A DNA stretch of 64,000 bases from positions 186,001-250,000 of the forward strand of contig NZ_CP101162.1 of assembly GCF_024298865.1 (NCBI RefSeq), given 5' to 3'. Source of the DNA: Halorarius halobius. Lineage in GTDB: Archaea > Halobacteriota > Halobacteria > Halobacteriales > Haloarculaceae. Made by a program: the position numbers and the translations under genes. The notes under the pieces are model-generated. The model searched no databases and was not told the origin of the DNA. It saw only the letters and a program-made list of their open reading frames with translations. How positions within the stretch are numbered: position 1 is the stretch's first letter; every line of letters begins with the position of its first letter. This document shows, piece by piece, positions 60,224-64,000 of this stretch.

Positions 60224-60931
60224 ATGCAACAGCCACTCGACGCTATCCTCCGTGATCCGTGGCAGATCCTCGGGATGGTACTGGATGGGCCGCTTCATCC
60301 CGGGGGGAGGGAGGCCACGGAGACGCTGTTGGACCGAGCCGGAGTAGACGAGCAGACACGACTTCTGGATATCGGCTGCGGTGCTGGCGATTCGCTCCAC
60401 GTCGCCCGCGAACGGGGCGCTCGCGCCATCGGACTCGATCGCGAGCCACCGGGTACAGATGCCGTCTGCGGCGACATATCCGCGCTTCCGTTCCGCGACG
60501 ACAGCTTCGACGTGGTGCTCGGGGAATGTGTCTTGTGTCTCTCGCCTGCTCTCGATCAAACCCTGGGTGACGTCAACCGTATTCTCCACGCGGGCGGGCA
60601 ACTCGCCCTGTCGGATGTGACGGTCACAGGCGACACACCGGACCTGCCGCCACCGATCGACGAACTTCTCTGTCTCGATGGCCCTCGCGACCGAGACGAC
60701 ATCTGCCAGGAGATAGCGAGTGCGGGCTTCGAGATCGACGACGTGCAAACGCACCGGGAGGATCTCTTGGAAATGCGTGATCGGTTGCGGGAAGCGCTCG
60801 ATCTTGATCGACTCGTTGACGTGCTCGGTGACCGGGGAACACAGCTCCGAGACGGAGCCAGCCAACTCGAAACTGCCATCGAGGCAGGGCAGGTCGGCTA
60901 CGTCTCGATCGTCGCGACCAGCCAATCGTGA
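60224..60931 (+). CDS. Class I SAM methyltransferase paired with the radical SAM enzyme
   Basis: 235 residues from MQQPLDAILRDPWQIL. SAM motif LLDIGCGAGDSLHVAR near 48, GLDREPPGTD, and LPFRDDSFDVVLGECVLCLS motif II/III. ECVLCLS and a later Cys carry two cysteines near the presumed active site, as in arsenite methyltransferases and the TrsM type. The 4-base gap from the radical SAM gene shows one operon. Methyl acceptor unknown. Confidence 0.83.
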   Translation: MQQPLDAILRDPWQILGMVLDGPLHPGGREATETLLDRAGVDEQTRLLDIGCGAGDSLHVARERGARAIGLDREPPGTDAVCGDISALPFRDDSFDVVLGECVLCLSPALDQTLGDVNRILHAGGQLALSDVTVTGDTPDLPPPIDELLCLDGPRDRDDICQEIASAGFEIDDVQTHREDLLEMRDRLREALDLDRLVDVLGDRGTQLRDGASQLETAIEAGQVGYVSIVATSQS

Positions 60932-60955
60932 TCGACCGCACGGATAGCTGGCTGA

Positions 60956-61618
60956 TCACCTGTGGCTCTTTCGAGCGCAGGCGACGAGTATCGACCCAGC
61001 GTTGAACGTAGTGACGTCCACAGTTCCGAACTCCCGCCGTAGGGCGGCCACCAAGTCGACCTGGGGTACCCAGTTCGTGGCCGATTCGGCGATTGGGGTG
61101 ATGATCGGGTTGAGAAGTGTCCACGGAATCCGCTGGAAGAGTTGCGCATCCAGAACAACGACACGACCGCCGGGCCGGAGTGCGGTCTCGATCGACCTGA
61201 TTGCCCGTTCCGGGTCGGTAACAGCACTGAGTGACATCGCGGCGTAGGCTGCATCGTGCGTGCCATCCGAAACCGGAGGGCGCCGTGCATCACCCCGCAA
61301 CACGTGGACGTTTTGCCATCCCTTCCGTCGAATCCGATCTCGAGCCGCGTGCGTCATACCGCGACTTGCGTCGATACCGACGATCGTCCCGTCCGGACCG
61401 ACGGATTGCCGTAGCGATTCGAAGCTGTTCCCCGTGCCACAGCCGATTTCGAGAACCGATTCGCCCGGCGTGAGATCGAGCGTCTCGATAGCCAGGTGGC
61501 GGAACTCTTTCTCACGGCCGAGAAATGCCATCTGATACAGAAGATCGAGTGCTCTCGGATGTCGACTCCACCAGTCGTAGATTCGACCCCCGTATTTTGT
61601 GTCGGTGCCAGTACCCAT
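60956..61618 (-). CDS. Class I SAM methyltransferase, UbiE/MenG-like
   Basis: 220 residues from MGTGTDTKYGGRI. YDWWSRHPRALDLLYQM, SVLEIGCGTGNSFESL, VGIDASRGMTHAAR, DAAYAAMSLSAVTDP and ALRPGGRVVVLD are the family motifs. Small-molecule (quinone-like) methylation is the usual role. It converges on the radical SAM-linked methyltransferase gene with 24 bases between. The longer frame start at 61696 is rejected. Confidence 0.83.
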   Translation of the reverse strand: MGTGTDTKYGGRIYDWWSRHPRALDLLYQMAFLGREKEFRHLAIETLDLTPGESVLEIGCGTGNSFESLRQSVGPDGTIVGIDASRGMTHAARDRIRRKGWQNVHVLRGDARRPPVSDGTHDAAYAAMSLSAVTDPERAIRSIETALRPGGRVVVLDAQLFQRIPWTLLNPIITPIAESATNWVPQVDLVAALRREFGTVDVTTFNAGSILVACARKSHR

Positions 61619-61717
61619 CTGTTGTGTACACACACGAGGAAGGGGCGCTACTTGATTCTCGTCTCTGCAACTTCGGGGAACAACTGGAAGGAGCAAGACC
61701 GCAAACCAAGAGAGAAG

Positions 61718-62404
61718 TTACACGTCGAGTTCGTCAGCGAGATCGTAGAAGGTCTCGACGGTCAGATCTGGTTCACCGCCGAAGGTCTCCCAGGGCGCGC
61801 CCTTTCGATCGACTCGAACACCCTGCATGCCAGCGTGTTGTGCGCCCATGACGTCGAACCAGCCAGCCGTTACGTGGGCGATTTCGTCGATCGGTGTCCC
61901 GGTGCGGCCAGCAGCGTGGCGGTAGAGAGCGGCGGCGGGTTTGAACATTCGGATCTCGTCGGCGCTGACGGTGTCTTCGATCAGATCGCCGATATCCGCA
62001 TGCTCAACCATCGACTCGAGCATCTCTGGGTTTCCGTTCGAGACGACGTAGCAGCCGTAGCCCCCATCCCGCAACCGTTCGATGCCGTCGCGGACGTCGT
62101 CGAAGACATCGAGTTCGTGGTAGACCGCGAGGATATCGTCGCGCTCCTCCATAGTGAGGTCGACACCGTGCGCGTCAAGCGCGTACTGGAGGGCGTCACG
62201 GTTCATCTCGTAGAACGGCTGGTAGGCGTCGATTTGGTTCGCGACGAACGTGTACTCCAGCGACCGCGCCCGCCAGAGGCGGGACACTGGTTCTGGATCG
62301 GCAACACGATCAGCGAGTGCCTTCTCGGCTGCATCTACGTCAACGAGCGTGCTGTACGAGTCGAACGTAATTGTCGAAACACGGTCGGTGTCGAAAGCCA
62401 TCAT
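61718..62404 (-). CDS. HAD-superfamily hydrolase, haloacid dehalogenase type II
   Basis: 228 residues. HAD motif I TFDSYSTLVD (Asp nucleophile near 14, with Ser where many have Gly), motif II VVSNGNPEMLES near 120, motif III Lys in RMFKPAAALYRHA, and motif IV Asp around TAGWFDVMGAQHAGM. The type II 2-haloacid dehalogenase layout (YSTL, SNG) is clear, but many such proteins are phosphatases. Starts Met-Met, so the start is 62404 or 62401. Divergent from the membrane-protein gene. Confidence 0.87.
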   Translation of the reverse strand: MMAFDTDRVSTITFDSYSTLVDVDAAEKALADRVADPEPVSRLWRARSLEYTFVANQIDAYQPFYEMNRDALQYALDAHGVDLTMEERDDILAVYHELDVFDDVRDGIERLRDGGYGCYVVSNGNPEMLESMVEHADIGDLIEDTVSADEIRMFKPAAALYRHAAGRTGTPIDEIAHVTAGWFDVMGAQHAGMQGVRVDRKGAPWETFGGEPDLTVETFYDLADELDV

Positions 62405-62519
62405 CTACTGTACCGACGTCACGAGTGATAGTATTCCGCGTTCCAGACCGCTTGGTGACTTCGAGACACGGACCCGAGCGTCACGACCCTCTTTATAGCT
62501 CGCGTCTATTCACGTCAAT

Positions 62520-62942
62520 ATGGTTTCCAACACGCGTCTGTACGGTGCAGCAATCGCGTTCGTATCTGGATTATACTCACTCTGGAGCGCGTCCACGGCG
62601 TCACGAATGATGACCAGCAGCTGGCTCATGGGCGCGCTCGGCGTCGTCGTGCTCGTCCACGGCGCACTCCTTCTCACGGACTATGCGAACCGACTCGGGA
62701 CTACCAGTGGTCAATTGATGATTGTGTATGCAGTAGTGATGCTCCTCAATCAGGCTCTTCTCGGAACTGGAATGATGGATGACGGCAGTAGCATGGGAAT
62801 GAACAACGGGATGGGGGGAAGCGGCATGACTGCCGGAATGGGATGGGACGCTGGGATGGTCGCCCTCGCCGTGTTGATGCTCGCCAGTGGCCTCATTATG
62901 ACGCGAAATGGATCAATGAATACAGCCTCTAGTGGGATGTGA
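62520..62942 (+). CDS. Small membrane protein, Met/Gly-rich
   Basis: 140 residues with four hydrophobic segments (near 8-25, 35-55, 65-80, 110-130). A central loop is rich in Gly, Met and Asn (SSMGMNNGMGGSGMTAGMG), which may sit at the surface or bind soft metals. No family recognised. Confidence 0.65.
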   Translation: MVSNTRLYGAAIAFVSGLYSLWSASTASRMMTSSWLMGALGVVVLVHGALLLTDYANRLGTTSGQLMIVYAVVMLLNQALLGTGMMDDGSSMGMNNGMGGSGMTAGMGWDAGMVALAVLMLASGLIMTRNGSMNTASSGM

Positions 62943-63186
62943 GACCAACCCAGCTGAATATCCTGATGGACACTCGATTCCATACCGCAACTGTTGTGTT
63001 CTTCCCTTGGTTGCCGAGTTCTCCCGGGAGAGATCTATCCGAATACCGAGACGTCATCGTTCGATTTCGAGGATCAGATTGAACTAGTCACGCCGTCAGA
63101 AACCCAAAAGTCAGTCATCGAAGCACGTGTCGCCAGTTACTCAGTCGTAAGTGGGATTTCATTAGTCAGGGGCGGTTACTACTCGT

Positions 63187-64000
63187 ATGGAGGAATTCGA
63201 CTTTCTGGTAATCGGTTCGGGCTCCGGGCTCGATGTCGCGAACGTAGCGGCGAATCAAGGACAATCCGTCGCTGTCGTCGAAAAGGGGCCGCTCGGTGGG
63301 ACGTGTCTCAATCGGGGCTGTATTCCCTCGAAGATGCTGCTCTATCATGCTGATGTCCTCGAAACAATCGAACGGGCCGGCGAGTTTCACATCGATGCGG
63401 ACGTGTCCGATGTCGCATTCGCCGACATCGTCAACGAGGTAAACGAAGAAGTGGACGCGGACGCGGAGTCGATCCGCAGCGGCCTGCGCTCGTCCTCCCA
63501 GCATGAGTTGTTCGAGGGCACGGGCCGGTTCGTGGACGATCGAACCGTCGAACTTGTCGACGGCGACGACGAAGGAACGCGGCTTCGAGCTGAGACCGTG
63601 CTCATCGCTGCAGGCACTCGACCGTCGATTCCGGACATCGATGGAATCGAGGACGTGAACTACCGCACGAGTACAGAGGCTCTTCAGTTGGAAACCCCTC
63701 CGGACCACCTCATTATCGTTGGCGGCGGCTACATCGCTGCCGAACTCGGACACTTTTTCGGCACGTTCGGGAGCGACGTGACGATTATCGGGCGTCGGCC
63801 GAATCTCCTCCCGGATGCCGACGGTGAGGTTGCCGAGGCCTTCACCGACCGATACGCTGACCGGTTCACCGTCCAGACGGGGTACACGGCGACATCGGTC
63901 TCCGAGGGGGGTGGCGAGATAACCGTCGAGGCCAGACCGTACGAATACGGAGACGACGGCGGCGTGGTGGATGACGGGGATGTCGTGACTGCAACTGGAG
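63187..64000 (+). CDS. FAD-dependent disulfide reductase, N-terminal part (runs off window)
   Basis: 271 residues are visible from MEEFDFLVIGSGSGLDVAN; the rest lies beyond base 64000. FAD motif at the start, redox disulfide GGTCLNRGCIPSKM near 41-46, ATGTRPSIP-like AAGTRPSIPDI near 140, and NAD motif IVGGGYIAAELG near 178. Class I disulfide reductase like 25304-26665 (dihydrolipoyl dehydrogenase/mycothione reductase group). The ATG at 63187 fits the conserved start. Confidence 0.87.
   Translation, partial: MEEFDFLVIGSGSGLDVANVAANQGQSVAVVEKGPLGGTCLNRGCIPSKMLLYHADVLETIERAGEFHIDADVSDVAFADIVNEVNEEVDADAESIRSGLRSSSQHELFEGTGRFVDDRTVELVDGDDEGTRLRAETVLIAAGTRPSIPDIDGIEDVNYRTSTEALQLETPPDHLIIVGGGYIAAELGHFFGTFGSDVTIIGRRPNLLPDADGEVAEAFTDRYADRFTVQTGYTATSVSEGGGEITVEARPYEYGDDGGVVDDGDVVTATG

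Noticed and set aside
61496-62428. 310-residue plus-strand frame over the HAD gene
   Set aside because: The opposite strand has all HAD motifs; this frame has none.
1-64000. CRISPR array or tRNA genes
   Set aside because: No regularly spaced direct repeats and no cloverleaf-like sequence with conserved T-loop were found by reading.

Overview
The window is haloarchaeal (class Halobacteria). The supporting signs are GC-rich DNA, strongly acidic proteins, twin-arginine signal peptides that run into lipobox cysteines, a TATA-binding protein paralogue next to a DUF1931 histone-fold protein, a Bat-type HTH_10 regulator, a halocyanin, and TATA-like boxes about 27-29 bases before start codons (leaderless promoters). 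I see no rRNA, tRNA, CRISPR array or intact transposase. Dense regulators, repeated paralogue pairs and several decayed genes suggest accessory chromosome or a secondary replicon rather than core backbone. Genus cannot be fixed from sequence reading alone.

Layout. 1-5.0 kb: the end of a von Willebrand A protein, a SWIM zinc-finger protein, a Tat lipoprotein and three small haloarchaeal proteins. 5.0-9.8 kb: a TBP paralogue, a DUF1931 protein, a PadR regulator, then a metal-homeostasis unit (HMA chaperone, ArsR-type regulator, P1B ATPase) sharing a palindromic operator. 9.8-16.1 kb: a broken regulator, aconitase, a truncated SDR, a CoA-binding protein, a cupin, a membrane protein and a secreted protein. 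16.2-21.3 kb, minus strand: aldehyde dehydrogenase, acetolactate-synthase-like enzyme, FrnE-type DsbA and three thioredoxin-fold proteins. 21.5-26.7 kb: deacylase, divergent RimK ligase/retropepsin fusion, two regulators and an FAD disulfide reductase. 26.7-35.1 kb: a frameshifted membrane protein, then a catabolic block: a DUF59 protein and amidohydrolase like those that accompany bacterial propane monooxygenases, a zinc alcohol dehydrogenase, cupin, alpha/beta hydrolase, HTH_10 regulator, and a polyhydroxybutyrate-degradation pair (3-hydroxybutyrate dehydrogenase, patatin depolymerase). 35.4-43.1 kb: histidine kinase, TauE permease, CMD-like protein, thioredoxin-reductase-like protein, peroxiredoxin, NAD(P)H-hydrate epimerase, DUF3179.

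43.4-55.1 kb: an HxlR regulator, a SoxB/5'-nucleotidase-like phosphoesterase, a halocyanin fused to a large unknown domain with a peroxiredoxin behind it, DUF547, CoA-disulfide-reductase-like protein, TauE, DsrE, thioredoxin, a 40-residue C2H2 zinc-finger protein, a decayed second copy of the epimerase, and a second PadR operon. 55.4-64 kb: two more DUF3179 proteins flanking a membrane protein, an ArsC/LMW-phosphatase, a cysteine-rich radical SAM enzyme with a methyltransferase 4 bases behind it, another methyltransferase, a HAD hydrolase, a membrane protein and a second disulfide reductase running off the end.

The recurring theme is thiol, sulfur and metal redox chemistry. The best candidates for an undescribed system are the radical SAM/methyltransferase unit with its ArsC and DUF3179 neighbours, the monooxygenase-accessory pair with no monooxygenase in view, and the RimK-retropepsin fusion opposite a deacylase.
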